Source: Vicia villosa (lineage: Eukaryota > Streptophyta > Magnoliopsida > Fabales > Fabaceae). Taken from it: 64,000 nt of DNA. The notes beneath the pieces are model-generated. The model saw only the letters and a list, made by a program, of their open reading frames with translations. It ran no database searches and was not told where the DNA came from. The stretch is taken from positions 1-64,000 of the forward strand of contig NW_026705404.1 in NCBI RefSeq assembly GCF_029867415.1, given 5' to 3'. Numbering within the stretch: the first letter of the stretch is position 1; every line of letters begins with the position of its first letter. Positions 10,373-21,684 of the stretch are shown piece after piece. Position numbers and translations under genes: made by a program.

Positions 10373-11515
10373 ATCTCTCTTCAACCCAGAGTTGATGTTT
10401 TTTGTGTTCAACCCAGAGTTGATTTTCCTTTCATCTTTTAACCCCGAGTTAATTATCTCTTCCCACTCAACCTAGAGTTGACGGTTATCCCTTTTTCAAC
10501 CCAGAGTTGTGTTTTGGTGTTCAACCCAGAGTTGACGGTTATCCCTTTTTCAACCCAGAGTTGATGTTTTGGTGTTCAACCCAGAGTTGATTTTCCTTCC
10601 ATCCTTTAACCCCGAGTTAATTATATTTTCCCACTCGACCTAGAGTTGACGATTATCTTGTTTCTTTTCCCACTCAACCTAGAGTTGACGGTTATCTTCT
10701 TTCGTTCCCACTCAACCCAGAGTTGACGGTTATCCTTTGTCTTCTCCCACTAAACCTAGAGTTGACGGTTATTTCTTATTGTTTCTTTTCCCTCTCAACC
10801 CATAGTTGACGGTTATCTTTTATTCAACCCAGAGTTGATCTTTTCTTTTCCCACTCAACCCAGAGTTGACGGTTATCTATTGTCCTTTCCCACTCAACCC
10901 AGAGTTGACGGTTATCTTTTATTATTTCCCTCTTAACCCAGAGTTGACGGTTGTCTCTTGCCTTTTCCCACTCAACCCAGAGTTGACAGTTATGCTTTGT
11001 TCAATCCAGAATTGATTATCCTTTTCCCACTCAACCCAGAGTTGACAGTTATGTCTTATATTCTTTCCTTTCCCACTCAACCCAGAGTTGACGGTTATCT
11101 ATTGTCCTTTCCCACTCAACCCAGAGTTGACGGTTATCTTTTATTATTTCCCTCTTAACCCAGAGTTGACAGTTATCCTTTATTCAATCCAGAATTGATT
11201 ATCCTTTTCCCACTCAACCCAGAGTTGACAGTTATGCCTTATTGATTTCTTTTTCCACTCAACCCAGAGTTGACGTTTATGTCTTATTGATTTCTTTTTT
11301 CCACTCAACCTAGAGTTGACGGTTATCTTTTCTCTTTTCCCTCTCAACCCAGAGTTGACGTTTATCTCTTTTTTGACCCAGAGTCGACATTATATCTTGC
11401 TCAACCCAGAGTTGACCTTTCTCCTTTAACAACCCAGAGTTGTGGATCTCCTATGTCCATCCCAGAGTTGACATCCCTTTCATTTTAACCCAGAGTTAAT
11501 ACATTCTTCCCCAGT
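10373..11515 (+). repeat. minisatellite, about 35 units with core CAACCCAGAGTTGACGG
   Basis: About 35 imperfect copies of a 25-45 bp unit built on CAACCCAGAGTTGACGGTTA, separated by pyrimidine-rich spacers such as TTTTCCCACT. The core TCAACCCAGAGTTGA is itself an imperfect inverted repeat, so each unit can form a small hairpin. It lies between the lost coding region and the PPT of element A, the hypervariable 3' UTR position known to spawn satellites in Ogre/Tat elements. Confidence 0.92.
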
Positions 11516-11655
11516 GGAGTTGATATCACTTTTTCCCTAGAGGATCCCATATTCTTCTTCAGGCAAATTTTTCAGGTTCCATTGATATTTAATCTTGTTC
11601 TACCTCGAATCTTCGAAAGGCTAGCGCCAATCTCACCTTCAGGTTTAAGACGATT

Positions 11656-11668
11656 AAATAGGGGCAGC
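11656..11668 (+). other. polypurine tract of element A
   Basis: AAATAGGGGCAGC directly before the LTR start TGTTGCACC. Its last nine bases equal those of the Ogre2 PPT. Confidence 0.8.
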
Positions 11669-13230
11669 TGTTGCACCCCAAAATTTGCCCATCTAATTTT
11701 TCTTCTAACTGCCTTAAGCTTCGCATTTCATCCGCATACATCTATTGGGTCATCTAACATCATGCATCATTAATTAATATATATGGCTGAAGATCAAGGA
11801 TGTTGAAATATCGGGGTTTTAAATATTCTCTACCTAAGCTTATTGAGTTTAATCAATTAAAGATGAGATTAAGGTCTCATGTCTTCAAGTTTCATCACCG
11901 ATGGAATTTCTTAAGGGGAATTATTTTTGTCATCAAATCAAGAAGTTGGCAAGGATATAACATATAATTCATGGATTCTTTTTAATTAAGGCTTCATTGA
12001 AGAAACAAATGGATTAGAAAATCGTTCATTAAAGTTCAAAGTGGATTCGAGTTCAGAGGTAATCAAAGTGAATTGAAGTTCTTAAGACAATTGGGTGTTG
12101 TCAAGAGTTGATTAAAAGGATTATTCTATATTGCAATGTGGGGAAATATTTGGGAATTTAAATTGAAGCATTGAAGGAAAATCTGAAGTTCAAATATCAC
12201 ATGTGAAGAGTAGAATACCATTACATTTTTCAAGGCTATTACATCTTTACAAAACCAGTCCCTTATTACACAAAGATTTCACACCAAAGATATCAAATAA
12301 GAAAAAGGGACCGGTCTTAATCTTCATGTCCTTCATGTTAAAATTATTTATGCTCCAAAAGTCTCCTTCATATGTCCATCAGCATACAAATCTGCTGCCA
12401 AAACAATCTGAACCTGCATAATCAAGTGCAAACAACATCATCACTCTATTCATGAAACTATCCAAAAAAAGAGAGAAGTTGCTCAGCATTTTCAAAGCAG
12501 CCATACATTGAAACAAAGAAACCAAAGGCACACTTTCAGCTTAGCTACGCATACGAAACCAGTTCAGTTTATACCATCCATTCGCAGCCATTTAAACCAT
12601 TCAAAAACCAGCAGCAACATACAATTCAACATGAGTATTTTCAAAAAGTCAAACCCTGCATATATTCATAAACATCCTTTTAATCTTAGTTAATCTTTCA
12701 GTCAACACTAATTTGTTTTTAATTAACAAAAGCAGTTAAATTCAGCAGCCTATACAATATCGATTTTCCTTCAAGACTTGTGTTCATTACCCATTCCATA
12801 CATACACATACACAGTCTAAGATAAGTCACATTCTCAGCATTCAAACACAGATTACTAACCAACTGTTCTAAACTAACACCTAATAGATTTCGAACAACT
12901 CATAACAGAAAACCACCTAACTAACAATCATATAACTACCCTAGCAGTTATAACAGAAAACCAAATTTCCAACAATAACAGAATTTATGACATTATCACA
13001 GAACCTAACAGAATCCATAACTACCACTCTAAACCTTCTAACCAATTACTAACTGCCAGCTCACATAACTGCCTAAATGTCAAAACAGAAAAATAACCAT
13101 CTTAACCAATTCAATCTCACCCTTTAACCTCATAACAAACTCCAAATCCTAGGGCTCTAATCCCTCCAACCATAACTGAATTCCCAACTAACTACAACAG
13201 AAAAACAGAAGTTCAGATCCTCTCTCAACT

Positions 13231-13240
13231 TCTATATATC
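13231..13240 (+). promoter_or_regulatory. candidate TATA box of the element A LTR
   Basis: TCTATATATC followed by a pyrimidine-rich stretch (13260-13500), as is usual downstream of plant TATA boxes. Confidence 0.4.
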
Positions 13241-14954
13241 AGTATCATCATTCACACTTCGAGGTCTCTACACTCTCTCAACCATTTTCTTCAATCTCTT
13301 CACTTCTCACTTCCCACGCCTTCACTCTGCTCCACTTCCCACGCTTTCACTCTTCCACCTCTCCACTCACACGCACCATAACCACAATCACTTCACCACC
13401 ATTCCATAATCTTCAGCCAATCTTCACTTTCAATCCACCTTCATCACCCTTCAATCTCCATTCTTCACCTTTCCCGCCATTTTCACCTCTACAGCCTTCT
13501 CTTCATCTCTTCAATCTTCATTCATTCTGAAGCCAAGATCTGCACATAAGAACAATCTTCAATCAAGTCCCAACCAAGTCACCGCTTCAAGCACTTTGAC
13601 GTCTTCATCGTCATCATGAACCGCATCTCCTCAATGCACTGCAACAAGAATGATTCAGAAATGAAAGAAGAAAATGATTGAATAGAAGAAGAAGACGGAG
13701 AGAAGAGCATTACAAGAAGGGGAAGATCGCATTATCACCTGAAATCGTAGGTCTTCTTTATACTTTGCGTTTATTTCCCAACAAAGCTTCGAGGACACCG
13801 TCTCTGGATTTCTCAACCTTCACCTCTTTCTGCACTTCAACTCGGTTTCATCATCACCTTAGTTCCTAGGATTTTCAACTTGGGGCTCGAGTGGAAGGTT
13901 TTTGAACGATTATCTTTTGAATTGACAAAGTGAGCGCGAGGACGAATCAAAGGTGGAGTGGTTTGGTGGTTCATGGTGGAGTTCGTCGGATTTCTAGCCG
14001 GAGAGGGGTTTGCGAGCGGCGCGTGGTTGCCGTCGGTGTTCACGAGAGGTAGAGAGGTTGAGTTTGAGGATGGGAGCTCAATAGTCACAAGTAACCCTAA
14101 ATCCCTCTTTTCTATTAATTTGTTTTAATTGAAATTATGAACATTAATTGAATTAATCCATCAAATATGTATAAGGTCTGAGTATTAATGATTAGAATTA
14201 ACTGGATTAATCATTGTGTTAGTAAGATTATTTGGAACGGGATTAATTTAGCATAAAGTTTCACTTGAATAATCATATGGATCAAAAACAATACTCTTTG
14301 GGCCTGATTTGCTGTTCAAACCCCCTGAGACCCAGTGCTGCCATTTTTGGGCATTTCACAAAATCTGAAACAAAAAATATCACCTTGGGCTTCTCTCCAA
14401 GGGCCCTGCGCCCAGTTTACTATTTGCACCCCTATATTCAATTTGCGCCCCCTGTTTCCATTAGTTTTGATTTAGGTAACTAGATTTTTGCCATTTCTTT
14501 TTAGTAATTAATACTATTTTTCTCCTATTAATTTTTTAGACTTTAATACAATTTTAGACATAAAAAATATGCATAAAAAATATTAGTTTTAGGCTATTTG
14601 CTTTAGTCTTTTATTTGATTAGAACTCAATTCCTCTCATTAAAATCAATATAAAAATAATAGTATTTTACCTCATTTTGTACTATTTTTTGGCTTGTTGC
14701 TTCATGCTTGTGTATAATTTGGTACCATTATATCATTCTCAATTTTGCTCATGTATCTTACTTATGACTTCTAATTGTGACTTTATTTTCATGTCTCTTT
14801 AATTTCTAACTTTAGGTAGAAACCATGACAACATTAGGACTTAGAAGTTCCCTTCATAACATTAAGCTAGTTATTCATTTTAGGCTAGTTTTCTTCTTCT
14901 TTTTCTTTTCAACATTAAAACATTAACAAATAGAGATGCGAATCACATTAAGAA

Positions 14955-15230
14955 AGTGATAGAGAAATGAGTGGGATTCATTCCCTAATCTGTTTCTCAA
15001 TCACTTAGTGGCATAGAAATGAGTGGGATTCATTCTCTAATCTGTTTCTCGGTCACTACTTAATGGGAGAGAAATGAGTGGGATTCATTCCCTAATCTGT
15101 TTCTCAAACATTAACTAATGGGAGAGAAATGAGTGGGATTCATTCCCTAATCTGTTTCTCGAACATTACATAATGGGATAGAAGTGAGTGGGATTCATTC
15201 CCTAATCTGCTCCTCGATCATTATACATTT
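14955..15230 (+). repeat. five tandem copies of a ~56-bp unit in the element A LTR
   Basis: Each unit contains GAAATGAGTGGGATTCATTC and then CTAATCTGTTTCTC, followed by a variable ATTAxxTAATGGGA spacer. Copies begin near 14964, 15014, 15070, 15126 and 15181. Confidence 0.85.
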
Positions 15231-15950
15231 TCATGTGATTCGAATCGCAAAGTAAATTCCCTTAAAAAACACTCAATCAAAACATTTCAAAACACTTAAT
15301 AATGGCTCAGACCTAAACAAAGTAATGAAGTGGTGCGAAGCCTTGTATTGGGTTTTGTTCATCATGGAATTACCCTAAAAAATACAAACCAATTTTCTCT
15401 CTTCTCTCTTGCCTCCGAGGCATTCTTTCTCTTGCCTTCAAGGCATTCTTTCTCTTAATCGGACACGTTATTTCCGCTCCATTCCCGGCTTAAGACTCCA
15501 GAGGTCGAGCAGCAGAGTGCGAATGTAACTGTTCAACTAAAAAACACAAAAACAAACAAAAACTAAAGAGCCGAACTACGGCGCTCTGATTCCTGAAAAG
15601 GATACGTAGGCATTGGGTCGCGGGGCCTAAGCGAGCACAACTATTTATAAACCTTATTTTCCCCGTGTTTCTTTTTCTTTCATTTGCATGCATTCCCTTA
15701 GCAATTCAGCTTTAGATTTATACACCCTTAGAATAGAACAAACATAGGTGGATACCATCGAGTACGATGGGCGTGAGGGGTGTTAGTACCTTCCCCTTGC
15801 GTAACCGACTCCCGTACCCTATCTCTGGTCGAAAGACCTCGTTCTTATTCATCTTAGGTTTTCTGATATTCCTTTCCCTCCTTGGGATAAATATATTGGT
15901 GGCGACTCTGTTCATTTTCGCGAGCGTGCGACACTATCCTAACTCTTAAT

Positions 15951-16290
15951 GTACGCTTTCGCCATCCCATTAGATATTAGAAAATCTTTTTGGAAACAAC
16001 GTAATTAATAAAATGCCTGTTTTATGAAGTTGTTATCTATTTAAATCTCCTAATCTAAAACTTTCGCTCTGTTGACTCGGAACATGCTAATATCCCTAAC
16101 GTACGCTTTCGCCATCCCGCTCGGGTGTAAAAACATTTTTTGAAAATAAATAAGTCATAATTAGTTTTAATACGCTTTCGCCATCCTTAAAACTAATGTC
16201 CTATGTCTACTATCCAGTTAAAGATCTCAAACTTTCGCTCTATTGATTTTAACCTTTGACCGTCTTAAACCCTCAAACTTTCGCTCTATT
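15951..16290. repeat. short dispersed repeats GCTTTCGCCATCC and AACTTTCGCTCT
   Basis: GCTTTCGCCATCC occurs at about 15955, 16106 and 16172; AACTTTCGCTCT at about 16060, 16230 and 16274. They alternate, suggesting a degenerate compound repeat of 60-150 bp. Confidence 0.6.
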
Positions 16291-16830
16291 GGTTTTAAGA
16301 CTTACTAATTAAATTAGACATACAAACCAAAAACAAGTGATAATTAATAAAACATAGTTTAAGCCAATTTATTTCGGATCCCACAGTTAACTTACTTTAC
16401 ATACCGATATCTTAGTAAATTAGCCAGACATATTACTACGGTTAAGCATGCATAAATTAATTTGCCTTATAATAAAAGGCATGTTAATTGGCATATAATA
16501 TATCATGCAATAACTATAAATAAATGCGGTAAATAATAAACCTGAATAAAATAAATTGCAATTGAATCTTCAAGTACCGAACTTCCACCATAGGTTGGCT
16601 AGATCGTTCTTCGGAATTTAAACGGACGGAAATTAAAACAAGGAAATAAAAGCGATAAATCTAACGTAAGGCTAGATTTATAAAAGGTTCACAACAACTT
16701 CCGGTGTAGAAATTGTTGTGAGAAAATAAACTGTTTAAATGAAGGCAGGAAGAAAAATAATGAGCGCGGAACAATTTCGGCAGCACTTCGTTAGCAGGAA
16801 ATCGGACGTTTTGGACTGAAGTGACTGCTT

Positions 16831-16840
16831 CTATTTATAG
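16831..16840 (-). promoter_or_regulatory. TATA box, CTATAAATAG
   Basis: A strong plant TATA match on the minus strand (CCCCTATAAATAGAAGC), 54 bp downstream of the nearest palindrome. The motif itself is symmetric, but the palindromes lie only on one side, which sets the direction. Confidence 0.6.
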
Positions 16841-16893
16841 GGGAGCTTCTGCAGTTGGGATGCGTGGAAATAGGAACTTTTCAGACTGGGCTT

Positions 16894-17037
16894 GGAGACG
16901 TGCGTCTCCACTTCTTCAGGGAGGGCCTTTGAACGACTTGAGACGTGCGTCTCAAGTGGAGGAAATGTAGGAAGAGCTGGAGACGGGCGTCTCCACTTTG
17001 GTGACGTGGCATAGAGACGTTGGAGACGTGCGTCTCC
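16894..17037 (-). promoter_or_regulatory. cluster of four palindromes, GGAGACGTGCGTCTCC type
   Basis: Copies at 16894-16909, 16936-16957 (longer arms with TGAGACGTGCGTCTCA at the centre), 16979-16994 (GGAGACGGGCGTCTCC) and 17022-17037. The arms are kept even where the bases change (GGAGAC/GTCTCC against TGAGAC/GTCTCA), so dyad symmetry seems conserved. The GACGTG core is the type bound by plant bZIP factors. Confidence 0.7.
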
Positions 17038-17333
17038 ACTTGCTTGTGTGGTTTGGGCCATGCACAATTGAGCCTTTGGGTCTGGACTAGCACTTTTGGG
17101 CCTTATTTGCATCTCTTTCTTGCTTTAGCACCCCCTTTTCATCTTTTAGGCACAAATAACATTGATTTTAGCTCCATTTCTTTCCTTTTTCACAAATAGT
17201 CTTAATAAGGGCGTAAAACCTGAAACAAAGCAAATACTCGCGAAATATCATAATAAATCAATATAATAAACGGAAAATGCTATAAATATCTACGGATTTC
17301 AAGCTAAATATACGATATAAAATCGTGTTATCA

Positions 17334-17442
17334 CCATCATAGTTGCATATAAACATGAGATTCTCAAATAACATGTAAGAAACCTTATTAGGATAAAAAC
17401 TCTTGCAACCTTATTACGTTGGATCCCAATAAATAATATGTG
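17334..17442. repeat. 109-bp direct repeat, left copy
   Basis: Begins CCATCATAGTTGCATAT and ends AATAATATGTG. The second copy is split by element C: 23687-23703 plus 28847-28938. I see one mismatch (CTTGCAACC against CTTTCAACC). The left copy directly abuts the LTR-like start of F on one side and the broken LTR of B on the other. Confidence 0.85.
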
Positions 17443-17545
17443 ACACTACAAAACCTATATTAGCTTCACACATATGCAGCTTGCATAACACAATATCCGC
17501 CAGGTATGTTTTACCATAATTGCAGCCAACATGAAAACACCTTCA
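17443..17545 (-). repeat. 3' LTR remnant of element B
   Basis: Matches the first 100 or so bases of the LTR at 22989 (TGAAGGTGTTTTCATGTTGG), with several differences. The rest of the LTR is missing and replaced by the 109-bp repeat. Confidence 0.8.
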
Positions 17546-17559
17546 ATCTCCCCCTTTGG
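17546..17559 (-). other. polypurine tract of element B
   Basis: Minus strand CCAAAGGGGGAGAT directly before the LTR start. Two more tracts of the AACAGGGGGAGAAG type lie at about 17821-17835 and 17871-17885, as seen in SIRE elements with duplicated PPT-like tracts. Confidence 0.7.
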
Positions 17560-17893
17560 CAAATTTTTGGCTAAAACATCCTGTCACACCATACCAGAGA
17601 AATACTTGCAGCGGACACAAAGCAACTAAAACACAATCAAGGCAAGCTAATACAATACATACAACATACATTACCAGTATGCATATAGTGCTCAACCAAA
17701 TCAAAAAGCAGCCACAAGAGCAGCACAAGCACAAACAGATCAACACAAAAATAGGAAAAAATTAGAATTGTTGATCACACACATCCACCATTCTTGTTGT
17801 TCTGGGGTGACATGTACTACTTCTCCCCCTGTTTGGCCACAAAAGTTGCCAAAGCCAATCAAAATGTCTTCTCCCCCTGTTTTTTTTATAACT

Positions 17894-18151
17894 TTATGGT
17901 TCCTCAAGGAGGCAGAATCCTAACTTGCTTCGTAAGTTTTCAAATTGTGTAGTATCAAGAGCTTCTGTGAAGGTGTCATTGATTTTGTTGGAAGCATTCT
18001 CGTCACTTTTGTTAGGATCATCTTCAATATGCATCATATGCACCAATCGCATTCTTGCATCATTCAGGATCCTGACAGGATTAGTCACTTCGGTATGCAT
18101 GTGTGGACAAGGCATTATTGTGAGTGAGATGAACCGAAATTGTTGAGGCAT
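17894..18151 (-). pseudogene. ORF of unknown function near the 3' end of element B
   Basis: An 85-codon frame directly following the 264-codon ORF in a different phase, so the two may be one protein split by a frameshift. Segments such as HTEVTNPVRILNDARMRLVH give no family I recognise. It lies just upstream of PPT-like tracts, so it would be the 3'-most coding segment of B. Confidence 0.35.
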
Positions 18152-18152
18152 C

Positions 18153-18947
18153 TCAACGAAGTGAGTTAGTTCTAAACCTGTTTCTGTGGGAAAATTGCAC
18201 TCTGATTACACTAGGGCTATTGTGGTGGGATGTCAGCTGAAGGATCTTTTTGTGATCCAGGAGGACCTTCATATCTAGCTTATTAACAATACCCAGATCA
18301 GTAGTTGACCTTTGCATAAGGTTCCGTTTGTCCTCCACATTGTGTTTGATGTAGCAAGGCATAGTTATGACATTCCACTCTATATTCTGGTGAGATACAC
18401 CTAGGTGTATCCAGCTTGATTTATACCAGCCCAAAAGATTTGTAGGAATCATACCTGTCATTAGCTTAGCATCTTCAGTTGTGATCAGAAGAATCCTGCT
18501 CTCCTTGCTTTCTTGATTTTTCAAGTTTGGCTGTGAGTCCTGTGCTTTTTCCATCCTGAATCTTGAAACTTGGTCTATCCCTAGTGTCTCCTCTCTTAGG
18601 TGATCCTGACTGTCGATGGATACCTTCCTTGGGACAGTGTTCAGAGCAATGCCCTTCTTGAACAGATGGACTCCCCTTATCATATCTCTAGTCCGGATGT
18701 CATTGGGTGCATTTGTTAAAATTTTCTTTGATCTTCTTACAGCTCCTGAAATTTGATTTTGAGCAATAATTTCCCTTTGAAGAGTTCTTTGAATATTTAC
18801 TAAAGAACATTCACCAATCTCGAAGACTTTGTTTGTCTCAATTTGCACAATTGAGTTCTCAGCAAATTTTGATGTTAAGACATCTGTGTTGACATAGACA
18901 TGTTCTGCTGAGACAGTTAACTCACTTCCTTCTACAACATCCTTCAT
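18153..18947 (-). CDS. 264-aa ORF of unknown function in element B
   Basis: An open frame between the gag-protease region and the 3' end. It should hold integrase/RT in an autonomous copia element, but I see no RT YVDD box, no integrase D-D-E signature and no RNase H motif. The protein is hydrophilic with many K/R/N residues and no obvious transmembrane segment. It could be a diverged envelope-like ORF or unrelated sequence captured by B. No function can be given. Confidence 0.4.
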   Translation of the reverse strand: MKDVVEGSELTVSAEHVYVNTDVLTSKFAENSIVQIETNKVFEIGECSLVNIQRTLQREIIAQNQISGAVRRSKKILTNAPNDIRTRDMIRGVHLFKKGIALNTVPRKVSIDSQDHLREETLGIDQVSRFRMEKAQDSQPNLKNQESKESRILLITTEDAKLMTGMIPTNLLGWYKSSWIHLGVSHQNIEWNVITMPCYIKHNVEDKRNLMQRSTTDLGIVNKLDMKVLLDHKKILQLTSHHNSPSVIRVQFSHRNRFRTNSLR

Positions 18948-19008
18948 GACTGCTTTGTTCTTGTTTGCAACCAGAAAGCCCCTATCCTTTTTGTGATGTT
19001 TGTTTTGT

Positions 19009-21628
19009 CTAGATTTCTTTTTTTCTAGAGTTTCCTACTTTCTTTACAGCCTCCTCCTCATTTTTGTCATGGCTTGAGTGATTAGCGTTCACACACGGCT
19101 TCCATTGTGATGGATTTTCCTTAGTCAGGTTTTCCTGTTGTGGGGTATTTCTTTTGGAAGATGGATGAGTTTCAGGGAAAGAGAACCTCAGGTGACCTAA
19201 CTTACCACATTGATAGCACCTTTTGGCTGAGACAGGTGTGTGTTTTCCTGGATGTTGAGCCTCTTGATTGACCTTCTTTCCCTTCTTCGTGTCTTGCACC
19301 TTTCCCTCTAGATCAACAATGTTCATCATGAGTTTTACTCTTTCTTCTTGTAACAGGGCATAAGCATTTTCATATGTTGTCAGTCTCTTGCTCAATTCTC
19401 CATTTAGTAGACACATCTCAGAGTATCCAGTAGCTAGTTCTTCGCTGGTGAGTTCTTCAATATGAGTCTCATCATCAGACTCATCTACTTCTTCTATCAG
19501 GATTCTTGTTCTAGGAACAAGAACTTCTAATTTGATAGTTCTTTCTTGATCTTTTTCTTCAATTTTTTCTTTGGCCATGGGACAAGTAGTTAGTGACTCG
19601 AAATTTTTAGGCTCCCATAGATAGCAGTTATTCTTAGATCTGACTCCTTTCATGACTTCTTCATTTTCTTTATTGGTAACAATGCACTCTTCTTTAGTGA
19701 ACCTGACATAAAGTCCTTCATCACATAGTTGGCTAATGCTTATAAGATTTGTTGCCAGTCCTTGTACAAGTAAAACATTATGCAGGTTAGGAACTCCATG
19801 ACCTTCTATCTTGCCAACACCTTTGGCTTCTCTTATATCTCCATCACCAAGAGTCACATAGTTGGTTCCCTCAAGTTTGAGGTTTACTAGTGAGTTCTTG
19901 CTCCCAGTCATATGATTTGAGCAACCACTGTCAAGGTACCAATCTTCTTTGGCGGGCATTCTTAGAGAGGTGTGTGCTATTAGAGCCACATTCTCAGCCA
20001 CTCCCGATTGCTTCCTGTTACATGTATAATATTCAGATTTGGCTTGATGGATTTGATCTGGATATCCAAATAGTCTAAAACAGAATGGTTTTATGTGACC
20101 AAATCTTCCACAGTGATGGCATCTCCATTTTTGGAATTTCTTCTTTGAATTCCTCCTTCTTCTATTTCCTTGATGTTGTGACATTGGAGCTGACATCTGG
20201 TTGGTCACACATGTCTCGTGTTTTGCTTTCTTGAACCCAGAGGTGAGTTCTTCTTTAGCTACAAATCCTACCCCAGATATGTCTCCTGTTCTTTGTCCAG
20301 ACTCCAGAGTTTCTTCTAGAGTATTAGTTCCATTGTTCAGCATTTTGAAGGACTTGGTCATTTGATCAAGTTTGCAGTTCAACATGCTTACTTCACTGCT
20401 GAGAAAGCCTATGGTTGCAAGATGTATATTCTTCTCAGCTTCTAGCTCTTGTATGATTTTCACTTGCTTTTCCACCTGTTTGCAGACTTCAGCATTCTTC
20501 ATACACAGCTTCTTGTATGAGGCAGTTAGTTCATCAAAGGTTAGCTCATCATCACTGGAATCATCATCAGATTCATAGATTCTTGTTGGAACTGTGACAT
20601 GTCTTGCAGTTTCCTCTTCCGAATCTGAGTCTTCATCAGACCAGGTGACAGACATTCCTTTCTTTTGCTCCTTGTGGTAGGTAGGACATTCAGCTCTTAT
20701 GTGTCCAAATCCTTCACATCCATGACACTGAACCCCTTTCCCTTGATTGGACTTCTCCTCAGCTTTGAATCTTTTGCTTGAGTCATAAGTCTGGCTGATG
20801 TCATTGGAAGTGTTCTTGACATTGGGTTTGGACTTCTGATCAACCCTTTTAATAAGTCTGTCGAATTGTTTTCCAAGCATGGCTATGGCGTCTGATAAAT
20901 TCTCATCACTTCCACCATTGCTTTCTCTTGAATTATCACTTGTGTTGGTGACAAAAGCTATGCTTTTGTTCTTCCTTTCAACAGGCTCATAGATGCTTGA
21001 CTCAAAGGTTTGTAGAGAACCAATAAGTTCGTCCAGCTTCATGTTGCTGATGTCTTGAGCTTCCTCTATGGCAGTTACCTTCATGTCAAATCGCTTAGGC
21101 AGTGATCTGTGGATCTTTCTTACCAGTTTTTCTTCAGTCATTTTTTCTCTTAAGGCTGCTGAGTTGTTTGAAATCTCGCGGACATTCATGTAGAATTCAT
21201 AAATGGTTTCATCCTCTTTCATTTTGATATTTTCAAACTTAGTAGTGAGTATTTGAAGTCTCGACATTTTTACCTTGGATGTGCCTTCATGTGCTGTTTA
21301 GAGAATATCCCAAGCTTCTTTAGCCAGCTCATAGTGTTGCACAAGTCTAAATATGTTCTTGTCAATACCATTGAACAATGCACTTAGGGCCTTGGAATTG
21401 CCCAAAGCTAGCTCTTCTTCAATTTTGCTCCATTGAGTTTCAGGAATTAGAACAGTGGTTCCATCTTCCATAATCTTCTCAAGATGTTTCCATCTTCTTT
21501 CCACAGCTCTCTAGGCCTTGCTGTCCATAGACTTAATGACTGCTACGATACGAGGTTTCCAGTAGTCATAGTTAGAGCCATCCAGGATAGGTGGTCTATT
21601 CCCAAACACTAACAGTTCCTTCTCCATA
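19009..21628 (-). pseudogene. gag-pro: gag-protease of SIRE-type element B, with a second gag-like module
   Basis: The frame starts at the ATG at 21628, about 60 bp from the PBS. It has nonsense codons in the first Gag segment (a TAG just upstream of the 21504 ORF, and a TAA near 21300), then stays open from 21267 to 19009 (752 codons). In that open part: a Gag helical region (1-90); a CCHC knuckle CHGCEGFGHIRAEC (181-194); an acidic patch and coiled coil (200-310); a second CCHC knuckle CHHCGRFGHIKPFC (383-396); and an aspartic protease site LDSG (445-448). After the protease a second acidic patch (593-600), coiled coil (605-660) and a degenerate knuckle CYQCGKLGH (684-692, last Cys lost) resemble residues 231-310 plus a knuckle. 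Integrase should follow but does not. Confidence 0.75.
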
Positions 21629-21684
21629 GTACTAGAATTTTGTTATCCCTAGATCTCACCCAGATGTAAACAGGCAGGGTGCCT

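Larger units (their letters stand above)
9233..15933 (+). mobile_element. 3' end of a plus-strand Tat-type Ty3/gypsy element (element A)
   Basis: The visible part is a non-coding 3' region (9233-11655), a minisatellite inside it, a PPT (11656-11668) and a 3' LTR (11669-15933). The PPT AAATAGGGGCAGC ends in the same AGGGGCAGC as the Ogre2 PPT, and the LTR start TGTTGCACCCCAAAATTTGC resembles the Tat/Ogre type. The body of the element is missing because the left Ogre-like element is inserted at 9233; its coding part would lie beyond the left edge. Confidence 0.8.
11669..15933 (+). repeat. 3' LTR of element A (about 4265 bp)
   Basis: Starts TGTTGCACCCC after the PPT. I place the end at ...GAGCGTGCGACA (15933) because it gives a TG...CA LTR. 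A PBS-like GGTGGCGACTCTG lies 23 bp before that end (15898-15910); an alternative would be to end the LTR near 15897. A TATA-like box lies at 13231, a five-copy 56-bp repeat at 14955-15230, and two copies of GGCATTCTTTCTCTT near 15420-15455. No ORF here looks coding. Confidence 0.7.
15934..17333 (-). repeat. LTR-like promoter segment of an unidentified element (F)
   Basis: No coding capacity. On the minus strand it starts TGATAACACG at 17333, an LTR-like start, and contains four palindromes (17037-16894) followed by a TATA box (16840-16831). Further downstream lie three copies of GCTTTCGCCATCC and three of AACTTTCGCTCT (plus-strand sequence, 15951-16285). I read it as U3-R-U5 of a minus-strand LTR. 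The left boundary is uncertain: it abuts the end of element A, which may have been inserted into it. Confidence 0.5.

Noticed and set aside
10373..11515. CRISPR-like repeat array
   Set aside because: Units are imperfect, spacers are short and similar to each other, and the genome is a plant; it is a minisatellite.
12203..13870. Short plus-strand ORFs in the element A LTR
   Set aside because: Low-complexity pyrimidine-rich translations without family features.
15898..15910. A second element starting here with GGTGGCGACTCTG as its PBS
   Set aside because: Only the first part matches the PBS and no LTR end CA precedes it; more likely a U5 motif shared by three LTR families.
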